Of a stretch of 64,000 bases of DNA, positions 10,288 to 21,193 are shown in pieces (positions within the stretch are counted from its first letter, which is position 1; each line of letters begins with the position of its first letter). The notes below the pieces were generated by a model, which ran no database searches, was not told where the DNA came from, and worked only from the letters and a program-made list of their open reading frames with translations. The DNA comes from Euborellia annulipes (taxonomy: Eukaryota > Arthropoda > Insecta > Dermaptera > Anisolabididae), in NCBI GenBank assembly GCA_023213315.1, contig JAKCPI010024911.1, forward strand, positions 62,001 to 126,000, in the 5' to 3' direction. A program made the position numbers and the translations under genes.

Positions 10288-10785
10288 GGGATGGGCAGGA
10301 TCGCATCCTTTTGGATTTAAATCGAAAAATTCGATCCGATCCAGGATTTTAGGATCTGGAACGATATCCTTTTTTTGGGGAAGATCTCGGATCTGGATCG
10401 AAATCATTCTGCTTTCTGGATATAGGAACGGATCGCTAATCCTTTTGAAGGATTAGCAATCCTGGATTTTTCCTAATGGGCGTAACTAGTAAATTTGACT
10501 GGGAGGGACCATGGGACCAGACATCCTCCGGATGGCCTGGAAGGGCCCATATTGTCTCAATTTTTCTTGGGTCGGGGAGCCTTCTGGGGGGAGGGGGTCT
10601 CGGACTCCCCTAGTTACGCCCATGGCGATCCTTATCAAAGGATTTACAATCCTTCAAATTTTTTTACTCTTTAATAAATATGAATATGATTCATCCAAAC
10701 GCCTAAAAATCAAGTCTGGACAAATTTTCGGATAACGGATCTAGATTTTCGGATCGGGTTAAAATCCTATCCTATAATCAACCTA
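10288..10785. mobile_element. Decayed element E starting TAGGGATGGGCAGG, interrupted
   Basis: Left terminus TAGGGATGGGCAGGATCG, then many repeats of a GGATCG/ATCCTT theme in both orientations, ending near 10785 with GGGTTAAAATCCTATCCTA. It is interrupted by element C at 10476-10624. The TAGGGATGGGC start is reminiscent of hAT MITEs. No target duplication is found. Confidence 0.4.
10476..10624. mobile_element. Element C (CATGGGCGTAACTAG termini), copy 1
   Basis: Termini ATGGGCGTAACTAG and CTAGTTACGCCCATG surround a G-rich left and C-rich right interior. Copies with clear 8-bp duplications at 15236-15520 and 51687-51845 define the family. No duplication is legible here. Confidence 0.65.
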
Positions 10786-10796
10786 TTATATATAGG

Positions 10797-11345
10797 TTGA
10801 TTTATGAATTTTAATCAAAATCGTTGGTGCGAATTTCGAGAAAATCGAAAAAAATTGAAAAAGTACAGTGAGGGACAATATTAAGTCCACCCACCCATGC
10901 GTTTTCTACTTGTGATTATTTCATTGTTTTTAAAAAAATATTATATATTTTTTAATGAAAACTTTCATGGTTCAAACCTAGAAAATTTCCAATCAAGATT
11001 TTCATTTTCTTTTATAAAAACAATGAAATAATCACATATAGAAAACGCATGGGTGGAACATAACTTTGGCGCTCACTGTAAAGTACTAGTGCTTTTGGCT
11101 GAGGTTTAAATTTTATATATATATATTTAAGTTAGGCACCCCCTGAGACGTGACACGAAGCTTTTGAACAAAATCAGTCAAAAAGTACTAGTACTTTACT
11201 GATGTATTTTTTCAGTTTTTTCGATTTTCTCAACATTCCTTCCAACGATTTTGATTAAAATTTATAAATCAACTCTTTTTTAGATGCTCTTTAAAAGGCA
11301 TATCAGTGAAATTTTTCGTGGAAATTGTTTGAAGTACACTTTATG
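10797..11345. repeat. Family-A fragments in head-to-head order, with MITE inside
   Basis: A plus-strand A segment (10797-10865, resuming 11079-11115) is followed by a minus-strand segment (11117-11345), sharing AGTACTAGTACTTTACTGAT and GTTAGGCACCCCCTGAGACG. The MITE at 10866-11078 lies in the first piece. Confidence 0.65.
10866..11078. mobile_element. Palindromic TA-target MITE (family CAGTGAGGG)
   Basis: Starts CAGTGAGGGACAATATTAAG, ends GCGCTCACTG, and is flanked by TA on both sides. It sits inside a family-A fragment. Confidence 0.85.
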
Positions 11346-12721
11346 CTAATCTTCATTAGCATTTCGGCACGGTTTAACGCATAATTTGAGGACTATTACC
11401 ATTAAAATCTTATTTTTTTGTGATAAATGAATGTCGAACCGTTCAGAATTTTAAGTTTGGAAATAAGTGCCACCCTAATATATATATATATATCTAATAA
11501 TTAAAATAATTATATATATTTATTGCCTCTTATTATCAGATTAGAGAAAGTTCAGACCCATTGGGCTTTGGCCATTATGCAGCAGCATGCCTTTATCAGT
11601 GAATCCTGCATCGAAGTAATGCATTCAAATTTTGTTTAGGTAAATTATTATAGTTTTAACTTTGAAACTTTTACTGCAACATATAGACTATATTTATATT
11701 AATCTGCTAATACTATATATAGGCCTATTATAGAAGGAATAAAGAATCAATAAGTTATGCACATCAAGCAAAAATACACAAAACATTTATAGTGAATTAC
11801 CTGTATTATGATATAGGTGATGGTTTTTGTATAACACCTTCATCGTGTAAAATGGAATTTTCTGGTGAAATTAGGATTAATCGGCACCGTAAATTTCCTT
11901 TATTTTCTCCTAGAAACAAAGATATTTAGAGATTAAAAAGTGTAAACATTTTATCGCACCCTTTGAGTAAATAATTGATTTTACAAATATATATATATAT
12001 GATTAATATTTATACAAAGCTGATTTTTTTTTATAATTAAAGAAAGAAATGCGTTTCAAGGCCCTGGAACTCCATTAGTTCTCTCCCTTCTATTTCCTTT
12101 TCATGGATTTTTATTCTTAAATAGAAATGAGGCGATTATAGCCCTCTCGTTATATTCTGCTGAGCTCTGAGTTCGTCATTCCTTTCCGGAGGAATTTCTG
12201 TCTCCTGAGCTATACAATATTCTTTTTAAATTGATTAAACTTTCTCTCTCCAGCTCATTTCTTAAGAAAGATTAATTATTCTATAAGTTAGATATTATTA
12301 TATTGATGAAGTAACTTGATTTGACATTCAATTAATCTTAAGGAAATTGCTGAAGCTTATAAGTTTGGATCATTTTCGGCTTTCAAAATAATCGTGTAGT
12401 AATCTAATCAGTGTAGTTTGTTGGAACTAGAAACAACAAAGCCCTTGGACTTGAGCTTATTAAGTTATAATGACATTAGCCCTTTTGACCCGGGTCGCAA
12501 GCCCACAGAGCTGATATTATTGACTTAATAATTATCTTGGTACTCGGGATTAGGTTACTGGTCAAAAGGAGCGGCCCTTTTGAGTATGGAGCCAAGCTGG
12601 GGGCAGCCACGATGCCAAAGGGGATTTACAATCAACTCTCACTATCCGGATAACTTAAATTTCCTGAGAGAATTAAAACCTAATCTTTTAAGAATTTTAC
12701 GTGCGATTAAGTTCAATGACA
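11346..12721. other. Gene-free stretch; includes repeat H copy 2
   Basis: Repeat H copy 2 occupies about 11761-11900 and carries AAAACATTTATA at 11780-11791 where copy 1 was split by IR2. Elsewhere there are (TA)n tracts and AT-rich DNA. A short inverted pair GCCCTTTTGACC / GGTCAAAAGGAGC spans about 12480-12575. No gene-like frame. Confidence 0.45.
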
Positions 12722-12922
12722 AAAGTGACAATTTTTTTTTTTTAAACACTCACTCTTTTTTCTCATTGATTAATGTAAATATTGGGGGTCCAGGCATTCT
12801 TATTTAAGCCATTTGGTATCCAAATGCCTTAAATAAAATTATCGGACTGCCTGGGATCCGAACCCGCGACGTTCGGTATAGAAGGTAGACACGCTACCAA
12901 CTACTCCAAGCCCCGTGGGCAC
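12722..12922 (-). mobile_element. tRNA-derived SINE, minus strand
   Basis: Read on the minus strand it has a tRNA-like head with a promoter-like A box and the B box GGTTCGGATCC, then CAGGCAGTCCGAT, the body with GGCATTTGGATACCAAATGG, and a CTGGACCCCC segment with an A-rich end. The 5' head ends near 12922. Confidence 0.75.
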
Positions 12923-13394
12923 AAAAGTGACATACTCTTATAAAACTTACCCAATATTTTATTCTGTTTTATCAAAATTTGAATTTTTCGGGCCCAATGG
13001 CCTAAATTATATATTATAGAAAAAATCTGGTGTTGAGATATATTTAGTTTCCCATAGCACCTTAGTTTCAAACTTGATCACTTGCATTTCATTAGTAAAA
13101 ATTAGAAATGATTTATCAAAATTTTAAAAATTCGTAATTAATCAATAAGGTTGATCTAAGCACATTTCAAAACCTTAATTTATCTATTTTAATTGTGCAT
13201 ATTCGATTCATTCGAAAAAAAACACACTAACATCTCGAAAAAAGTTGTATGCGTTTAAAAGAGAGAAGATAATGAGTGCAAGTGAGACAGAGAGAGTCAC
13301 TGGTTTCCCTCCATCGACTTGGCAACATGGCTTCAAACAATCAGTGACGCTTTCTTGGAAACAATTAAGGACAGAAATAAAATAAAATAAAAAA

Positions 13395-14040
13395 AAATGT
13401 TACCATGGCAACCATTTTTCCTATCTTTCCTATGAAGAACAAGAGTAAAGTGGTCTTCAGAATATTTCAACGGCAAAATGAGAATATACATTTAAAAGAG
13501 CATCTAAAAAATAGTTAATTTATGAATTTAAAAAAAAATCGTTGGAGCGAATTTTGAGAAAATCGAAAAAAAAAAAAAAAAAACTAAAAAAAGTACATCA
13601 GTAAAGTTCTAGCACTTCTTGGTCGATTTTGTTTAAAAGCTTATTTACACGAGTTCGGAGGGTGCCTAACTTAAATATAAAATTTCAACCTCCTAGCTCA
13701 TTTCCTTCATGGTCAAAAATGTCCACTCATACACAGACACACATACACACAGACCAATTTGCGGAACCCACTTTTTTTGGGCTAAGGGGACCTCATAACA
13801 TGTATATCCATATCAAAATCTCGACATCGAATTTTTGACATGATCGCAATACTTTCTCTACATGGGCGTAACTAGGGGGGCTGGGGGGGGGGCCTGCCCC
13901 AGTGAGGATAGCTGGTCCCATGGCCCCCCCAGCCAAATTCTCTAGTTGTGCCCATGGTGGTCTTCAAACAATTTTGAAAGCAAAATGAGAACAGCATTAA
14001 AAAAATAATTGATTTTTTGAATTTTAAGAGAAAGTAAAAA
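13395..14040 (+). mobile_element. Family-A copy split by element C
   Basis: Begins at TTACCATGGCAACCATTTTT and runs to CAATACTTTCTCTA at 13860 with the usual ACATCGAATTTTTGACATGA segment. After element C (13861-13956) a short further A fragment follows. The 5' hairpin end is partly at 13020-13075 (GTTGAGATATATTTAGTTTC). No coding. Confidence 0.65.
13861..13956. mobile_element. Element C, short copy
   Basis: CATGGGCGTAACTAGG at the left and CTCTAGTTGTGCCCATG at the right surround 60-70 bp of G- and C-tracts. No target duplication is seen. Confidence 0.6.
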
Positions 14041-14855
14041 TTAATATGTCAAAATAAATTTGGAAAATCGATTTTTAATTATTTTCAGAACGTTTTGAGA
14101 CTAAAATTTCATTGTTTTTGCTTGAATATTTTATATACTAAGTTATTCAATCAATATCAAGGCCTAAATGTGTTTATTTAATTAAAAAACAATAAATTAG
14201 GATAATTAGAAAATGAAGGCGGCAGTTTAAATTTGAAGATGTAAAAGGCAATTAATAAACCCCCATTTTATGTGGTCGTAGTTAAATAAAAAAATGTCTA
14301 TAGCTTTATAATTGATTGAAAAGACCAGTTTTGCATTTTTCCACAAATCCAACGAAAAATAAGAGAGATAGAGTGACTTTTTGAAAAGCGAATCTGCGCG
14401 TGAAGAAAAGCCTAGACGAGAGTGAAGCGAGGCTCCCTGGCTGCACTCTGGGCGCCGATCGAATTAGAAAAAAAAATTGATGCTCTCCCATCATTTGAAA
14501 TAATTGCCAAATTGATTGATTTCATCTTTTTATGCTTTTATAAAATTTTATTCGAAACTTTTTTTAACTATAAGAATAAAAGAATGCATATTTATCTATA
14601 AAAAAATTCAATCCTTTGAGAAAAAATAAAATTTCAAAATATTTTGTCTTCAATCAAAGAGATGCTTATTTCTCATAAATATATTAAATAATAAAATCCA
14701 TCCCTTTAGACCTTTAGTTCAGTGCTTGTTAAACTTTTTGAGTCGCGGCCCCTTTGGGAACCAAATAAATATCTCACGGCCCCCCTATTTTTTTTTTTTT
14801 TAACATTCTCTTGCCTATGTGTGTTCAATTTTAAGCATGAAGGAATTTAGCTAGG
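14041..14855. other. AT-rich stretch without a recognisable gene
   Basis: Nothing gene-like. A patch at 14700-14800 reading GTTAAACTTTTTGAGTCGCG then GGCCCCTTTGG looks like one end of a small DNA element but has no partner that I can see. Confidence 0.4.
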
Positions 14856-15125
14856 AGGGTGAAATTTTATATTTAAGTTAGACACCCCCCTGAGGCGTGG
14901 AAATAAGCTTTTGATCAAAATCAGCCAAAAAGTACTAGTACTTTACTGATGTAGTTTTTCAGTTCTTTTCGATTTTCTCAAAATTCGCTCTAACGATTTT
15001 TTTTTTTTAAATTAATAAATCAATTATTTTTTAGATGCTCTTTAAAATGTATATTAAATCAATTATTTAGATGTCCTTTTAAAAAGTACATCAGTAATAA
15101 TTTGTGAAAATTGTTTGAAGTACTC
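14856..15125 (-). repeat. Family-A fragment, minus strand
   Basis: Contains GTTAGACACCCCCCTGAGGC, AGTACTAGTACTTTACTGAT and TTTTAGATGCTCTTTAAAAT in minus orientation; both ends are truncated. Confidence 0.7.
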
Positions 15126-15235
15126 GAATCATTTCATCTAAATTAAATTTCACACTTTGATATTTAACTACCCTACAGTAGGGCCTAATACAAGATCGAA
15201 ATATCGCTTGTGTTCAAATAAATAAGCAACCATGT

Positions 15236-15520
15236 CATGGGCGTACCCAGGATCAAATCTAGGGGGGGGTGGTCAGATCAGGTCGTCCAGGGGGGGGCAG
15301 ATCATGGTCGTTCAGATTGTGACATAGCTATTTTTTATATAGAGGGGTAAAGCCTTCGAATTAAAGGCCTAAAAACCCTCGAGCCCTAACAAAAAGAATC
15401 ATTCCCCGTCGCCAACCACCAATTTTGTTTCGTTTCATCACTTTATAAACATTTAATTTTTTTTTTGTTGCTTCTAGGGGGGGGCAGCTACCCCCCTGCC
15501 CCTCGCTGGGTACGCCCATG
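15236..15520. mobile_element. Element C with perfect 8-bp target duplication
   Basis: Termini CATGGGCGTACCCAG and CTGGGTACGCCCATG are perfect inverted repeats. AACCATGT is duplicated at 15228-15235 and 15521-15528. The interior is G-rich on the left and C-rich on the right with no coding capacity. An 8-bp duplication fits a hAT-type MITE. Confidence 0.8.
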
Positions 15521-15528
15521 AACCATGT

Positions 15529-16190
15529 GATGATGAAGAATTGAAAGATTTTACATCTAGCTAAATATATAACTATCATTTATTTGGCAATATTCTCTGA
15601 CTGCTTAATTAATTTTTTTTTTCTCGTTCAATTTTTATAATTCTTCCAAATGTCCAAAAAAAAAAAATTATTTATTCATTGTTTTATTATTATTTTTTTT
15701 TTTTAAGAGAAAGAATCTTTCTTAGAAAAGAGGGGCGGGGCCTGGCGCCTTTCTCCTCAACAACAATCAGAGCGGTGGGGTGGGGGAACCTGCCGACACA
15801 CGACCCTCCCCTCCTTTGGCCAAATTAAGAGCCCGAAATACTTAACATGGGAAATGAATAAAATCTTTGATAATTCAATTGTCTATAACTCGAAAACGGC
15901 GCATCCAATTCGCATCGGATTTTTTGTAATGAGTTTAGAATTTCCTAGAGAATATTCACATGGAACTAAAATTGAATAATTAAGAATATATTTTTTTTTT
16001 AATCTAACCATCCGTTCAACCAAATCAAATGATAGTAAAAAGGATCATCGTTCTATATTCTCTGAAATGTTCCCTTTTATCTGTATATAAAATTTCCTTT
16101 TTTTTTTTTTTTTATTTCTCTTTATTAACAATCTCCGCACTCCCAATTTTTATTAAATAAACGAATATTATATAAATTTTAAATAAATAC
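15529..16190. other. Gene-free stretch with poly-T runs
   Basis: Homopolymer T/A tracts near 15612, 15657, 15690 and 16098, and a GC-richer patch at 15730-15830. A truncated GGGTTGTCCACATATTAGG motif at 16196-16214 resembles an end of a small transposon. Confidence 0.4.
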
Positions 16191-16237
16191 CTTAGGGGTT
16201 GTCCACATATTAGGTAACGCGTTAGGGGAGGGAGAGG

Positions 16238-16390
16238 CATGGGCGTAACTAGGGAGGTGCCGGGGTGGGCATGCCCCCCCCAGAAAGCTCCCTGCCCCAA
16301 GAAAAATTGAGAAAATATGGGGCTTTCCAGGCCCTCCGGAGGATAGCTGGTCCCATGGCCCCCCAGCCGAATTCTCTAGTTACGCCCATG
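16238..16390. mobile_element. Element C, copy at 16.2 kb
   Basis: CATGGGCGTAACTAGGGAGG to TCTAGTTACGCCCATG. It shares GGGGCTTTCCAGG and GGATAGCTGGTCCCATGGCC with the 51.7-kb copy. A family-A 3' end fragment (GGTAAGAGAAAGTAAAAAG) follows at 16413-16431. Confidence 0.7.
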
Positions 16391-16445
16391 TTTCTCTATA
16401 TTTTTCATATATAGGGTAAGAGAAAGTAAAAAGCTTATTTAACCT

Positions 16446-16766
16446 TGTCTGATCAAAACCAAAAATTCACCATAGATTTATGATTAAATAATAGAGTTTT
16501 TTCTAAAGTTTCATAATGATTGGTAAAGAAATAAATAAAATATTGACAATTTTGTTAATTGAGTTTTGAAAATTGGTTTCTGCGATGGGAAGAGAGAAGG
16601 ATTCATGGAGCGCCTCTCTTCTTGCATCGCAGAACCAGATTTTAAAAGTCGATTTACAAAATAGTCAATATTTTATTTATTTCTTAGGCCAATCATTATG
16701 AAACTTTAGAAAAAACACTATTTTTTAATCATAAATCTATGGTGAATTTTTGGTTTTGATCAGACA
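16446..16766. mobile_element. Palindromic element of about 320 bp
   Basis: Arms of about 130-160 bp mirror each other: GTCTGATCAAAACCAAAAAT at the left and its complement at the right, continuing through ATTCACCATAGATTTATGAT. The loop around 16590 holds TTTCTGCGATGGGAAGAGAG. No coding capacity; family unknown. Confidence 0.7.
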
Positions 16767-18855
16767 ATGTAAATTTTTTTTTATATAATATAGAATTGGG
16801 TGGTCAAGCCGTTGGGTCCGAGTTAGAGTTAAGTTTGACCATCAATAGCTCTAAAATTAAATCATATAATTAAAAGGTGTTTAGTTATTTGGAATCAGAA
16901 GAAATTTAAGAATTAACAGCATGTATCATTTGTTATATAGAGTTTTTGGTTTAATTACATTAAGGCAATCAGAAGGTGTACGATTGCCCATTGAATAATT
17001 TGAAAACTATGTTTGCTATGGAAATTTTGATTATAAATTATTAATCTGCATAAAACGTAATAAAAAAATCTCTTTGATTTAATATTTTAATATATATTTT
17101 AATATATAAAAATAAAATAAATAAATATTTTTGACAAGATTGTGAAGTTAGAAATATATTTTTTCAAATATTTCTTGACTTTCACACTTTATAATTTTTT
17201 TTATAAAAACCTCTATATAATAAAAAAATTCACAAGTATTATTATTGTAAAATCTAGTTTTGTTAATAGATTTAAAATATATAATATGTGAAAGAGATTA
17301 AATGTTTAAACAATAAATTACTATCTTCATAATAAAGCAAAATTTCCCGGGTTTTTTCTGCCATCCTCTGCATCTTCTCTGCACAGTGTATCCAATAAAA
17401 ACTTTTATCAAACTAATTTAAATAAAAATTCTAAAAAAACAATACATTATATAAATTAATAGACAAATACGTGAAAGTAAAACTAAAAAATAAGTAAGCT
17501 TTATTGTCCTAATTAACCTTGTCTTTACTGGCTACCGTCAGTTTATTTAATTTTTCAACTTATTTATTCTAATTTTAATTATTATTCTCTAAATTATTTC
17601 TTATATTTTAGTAAATAATTATGTAAATAATGTTCTTGTTTTTCTCTGAGATAATCTTTTCTCCCTTTTTCTCACTCTGTCAATTTTTCTTTCGTCGTTT
17701 TGTCGTGCCTTTTTGCCAATTGATCCATTTAGACCCTTTCTTTTATTTTTATTCGTAGAGCTGACTTTGATTTACATTTGGCCATTGACGTTTTAGGCCT
17801 AATCGGCATGCTCGTCCTGCTTGGCCCTCTGCCCTCAGGGTCCATCTATTATCGAAAATTCCCTATAACTTATAGATTACTTGTGTGATTTTTACGATAT
17901 GTTTAGTATTCACACCTAGTATAAAAGGGTTTAAGATGGAAATAAGATTTGAATTTATAATTTCTTAAAAACTTATATTAGGGACAATATGTCTCCTCTT
18001 TAAAGGAAATTATGTAAGAATAAAATTTGTCTCTTGACAGGAGAAAAAGAGAAATAAAATTTTCTTACTTAACTGAACAATCCTTTTTATAATTAAACTT
18101 CAATTTCAGGAAGAGAATGATCATCAAGTGTTGTTTTCTCAACTCTGCTGTACATTGCAGATATAACGAGAGGCCATAGAGAAGAAAATCAACCCATATG
18201 AGATGTGGATCTACTGAATAATCTTACTTATTTCATGGGTGGACCTAGCCACTAGTCAAGAGGTCATCTGCTGAATCACCCAGAAACCAGAACTAACGAT
18301 GTCATTTAAACACGGAATATCTCTAGGAACAGTTCTTCAAATCAAAATTGCTATTTTAAAGTAATTATTTTTATTTCGATTCAATAGGCCTTTAAATAAC
18401 ATGAAATATATAAAAGCGAGATGATTTGAAAAAAGATATCAAACGTGGCATCAAACAGAGAGAGAAAGAGAGAAGCAGCAATTCCCATTTCGAAAGGTTT
18501 TAAATTTAGAACCCTAAAAGGTAACCGAGCCTTGAAATCAGTCTGCTACATAAATTAAAGGAAATTTCTCTCTCTTGTTCTATTAAATAAAATATTTATA
18601 GAGTTATTTAAGCCGAATATCATCAAAAAAGAAGAAAAATTGTATTTTTTTTCTTTAAAGAAATTTTATTGGTGTTTCAGATCGATCGATGATATTTCTG
18701 GCAATACCAACATTCAGATTATGAAATGTACATCTGCTCCTGGGAGTTATGACCAGTTTCTTCCTTCAAGATCCAAATGCTCAGGGCCAGATTTATGGAC
18801 AACGAGGCATCGAAGGTGCTCTTTATTATCTGAAAAACAAGATTAAATCAAGAAG
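16767..18855. other. Long AT-rich stretch without a recognisable gene
   Basis: No transposon ends or protein-like frames. GC rises slightly near 17765-17860 and 18110-18330. Could hold intronic or regulatory host DNA, but nothing in the sequence shows it. Confidence 0.4.
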
Positions 18856-18867
18856 TAAAATTATTTA

Positions 18868-19315
18868 AAAGTTAAGTATGCTGGGACAAATCGTAAAGGA
18901 TATGGAGAAAATACACCAGCGGATACTTTACACATTAAAATAATTTATTTGGCAAATATTTCCCAATCCATCCTCAGTGCATCAAATTATACATATGTGG
19001 AGCGTGTTACAAATGGTAAACATTTGCTATGAGAAGCCATTCTTAAAAATTAGAGGGTACAATGCCTTTTGCAAAATATAATTTTTCACAGTGACCCGTC
19101 TGGCGAGCCCAAATTCTATTACTGGCTTGAATTATAAACGTCCTCTCTAATTTTTAAGAATGACTTCTCATAGCAAATTTTTACCATTTGTAACACGCTC
19201 CACATATGTATAATTTGATGCACTGAGGATGAATTGCGTAGGCAATCCGAAATATTTGCCAAATAAATTATTTTGATGTGGAAAGCAACCTCTGGTGTAT
19301 TTTCTTCATAACCTT
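18868..19315. mobile_element. Inverted-repeat element (IR3) with 12-bp target duplication
   Basis: Arms of about 165 bp (18894-19056 and 19142-19315) share CATATGTGGAGCGTGTTACA. TAAAATTATTTA is duplicated at 18856-18867 and 19316-19327. A 26-nt tail (18868-18893) lies on the left only. The right arm carries CTGAGGATG, a hairpin ATTGC-GTAG-GCAAT, then CCGAAAT (19223-19253); the left arm has lost the hairpin by a small deletion. Confidence 0.75.
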
Positions 19316-19399
19316 TAAAATTATTTAATACTAGGTTACAAATGAAAGAAAAATTTGAATATATTACTTAAAGAGAAGAGATGCTACGAGTCAAGTTTA

Positions 19400-19500
19400 C
19401 ATAGGAGAGGGGGGGGGGGGGGGGGGGGGGGGTGTGTTTTTAAGGGTTTGGGGGGGGGGTTTTTTTTTTAAAAATATTTTTTGGTTTTTTTTTTTTTAAA
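19400..19500. repeat. Long G run followed by G/T homopolymers
   Basis: A run of about 28 G bases, then blocks of T and G runs. It may be a real low-complexity tract or a consensus error in assembly. Confidence 0.6.
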
Positions 19501-19654
19501 TGATACGGTACACTTCAATTCATGGATGACACTATCCAATGAAAACAAAAAACTTTAATGTTAATTTTGTCAAAACTCGGTAGCTGGCGTTTGACACACT
19601 AATGCGTAACAGGGTCCAAATAGCCTTAAAATTTGTGGTGTTTTAACACATGTA

Positions 19655-19857
19655 CAGTAAGGGACGATATTAAGTCCCACCCATGCGTTTTCTACTTGTG
19701 ATTATTTCATTGTTTTTATAAAAGAAAATGAAAATCTTTATTGGAAATTTTCTGGGTTTGAACCATTAAAGTTTCCATTAAAAAATATATAGTATTTTTT
19801 TAAAAACGATGAAATAATCGAACGAAGAAAACGCATGGGTGGTATTGACCCTCACTG
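19655..19857. mobile_element. Palindromic MITE (family CAGTGAGGG), diverged
   Basis: Starts CAGTAAGGGACGATATTAAG after TA and ends GACCCTCACTG. The right TA is lost (TTC follows). Confidence 0.75.
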
Positions 19858-20858
19858 TTCAGTTCGTTTTTTATTTATTTTTCGACTTCTGACTTTCCCC
19901 TATTTTCCCTAAATTATTTGGTAGCCGTTTTAGCATTATCAATAGCTACATTTGAGTGCATGATGATTTGTGGCTATTTTTGCATTTATTTTCGTCAAGT
20001 TTCAAGAAACAAGAATAAAAATTTATGTATATTTTGCGAGTTTTTATACCGTATACACATTACAGTTGTTTTGTTATTTGAATTTATTTATTTTGAATGG
20101 TATGATTTTATTAAAGCCTCCTGTATTAGAAAGTGAAGATCAGAGTTAGGCCTTGATTAGAAGGTTTAATACAATAGACAGTGAGAAAGAGGGTGGTTGC
20201 TGATCCTCTCCCATAAATTCCCGGGCGCTGTTTCGGAATTCTCCGGGGCCTTGCCCCCAGGATAAGAAGGGGGTTCGAATCACACTCAGCTTACAGTGTC
20301 GAAACTTTCCGGCCAATTTCAAATTCCGGCCCCTAAGACAGACAGGCCTCTCTCTCCTTTCCTCCCGGCAGCAGGTCCTTTTCCCGAGGGATTGCTCGAT
20401 ACTATGCTAACTTTGAACTTGCACCCTCCGCCCTTGCGTTTGATAAAGGAGAAGCGAAGATTTTTTTTTTTTTCATTCCTTTTCTGCTCCGTTTACAATT
20501 TACCGAGATTTTTTTTCAGCTGGATTGAATTCACTCTTTTACAAAAAATAAAAAAATACAAAAGAAATGCTATTATTCGGATTATCAAAAAGCTTTCGGC
20601 GAAATCATATGGGGAATTATATTGTTGTGTACCCTTTGATTGTCTCCAAGGATGGAGATCTGATAACTTTATTATATACTATCAGTTTCAAATGCATTTT
20701 AACACTTTACGCTTTTTTTCTTTTTTAGTTCATAATACTAAAGGACTGGAGGAGTTAAAAGAGACTCGGAAATTCATAAGAAAATCAAAAGAAAAAAATT
20801 AAAATAAATGGCCAATCGGAATATATTTTTGTAAGTTTGTTTAATGATTAATATTTAC
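19858..20858. other. Gene-free stretch with a GC-richer patch and an isolated B-box-like site
   Basis: The patch at 20190-20450 contains GGGGGTTCGAATCACACTC at 20269-20287, which resembles a tRNA T-arm, but no matching acceptor or D arm precedes it. A 168-codon open frame at 20296-20802 is rich in F, K and I, has no domain pattern and is probably chance. Likely an old SINE or tRNA fragment. Confidence 0.35.
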
Positions 20859-20861
20859 TTA

Positions 20862-21190
20862 GGCTGAATGCACACCAATTGAGCAACTATTTTTTCAATG
20901 CTTCTCTATGGTTCAACGCACACCGAGGAGGCAAAACACAATTGAGCATGATTCGACATCATTGAACAAAATGTTTTGTCATTGAGCGTTTTGCTCAATC
21001 GGTGTGCGTTGGCATTGGACAAATTGTTCTGCCATTGAGCAAAAAATGCCAACGCTCACCGATTAGGCAAAAATGCTCAATGGCAAAACATTTTGTCCAA
21101 TGACAAAACATTTTGCCTAATCGGTGTGCGTTGGCATTGAGCAAAACGTTTTGTCCAAGAGCGTTTTGCTCAATTGGTGTGCGTTCAGCC
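20862..21190. mobile_element. Harbinger-like MITE with TTA duplication
   Basis: Terminal repeats GGCTGAATGCACACCAATTG and its near complement ending GGTGTGCGTTCAGCC. TTA is duplicated at 20859-20861 and 21191-21193. The interior repeats a TTGAGCAAAACG/TTTTGTC theme in both directions, with GGTGTGCGTTGGCATTG twice. A 3-bp TTA target is typical of PIF/Harbinger. Confidence 0.75.
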
Positions 21191-21193
21191 TTA

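Noticed and set aside
20269..20287. Possible tRNA T-arm (GGGGGTTCGAATCACACTC)
   Set aside because: No matching D-arm, anticodon stem or acceptor partner within 100 bp; not a tRNA gene.
20296..20802. 168-codon open frame on the plus strand
   Set aside because: Poly-F/K/I composition, no domain pattern, no start context or splice support; likely chance in AT-rich DNA.
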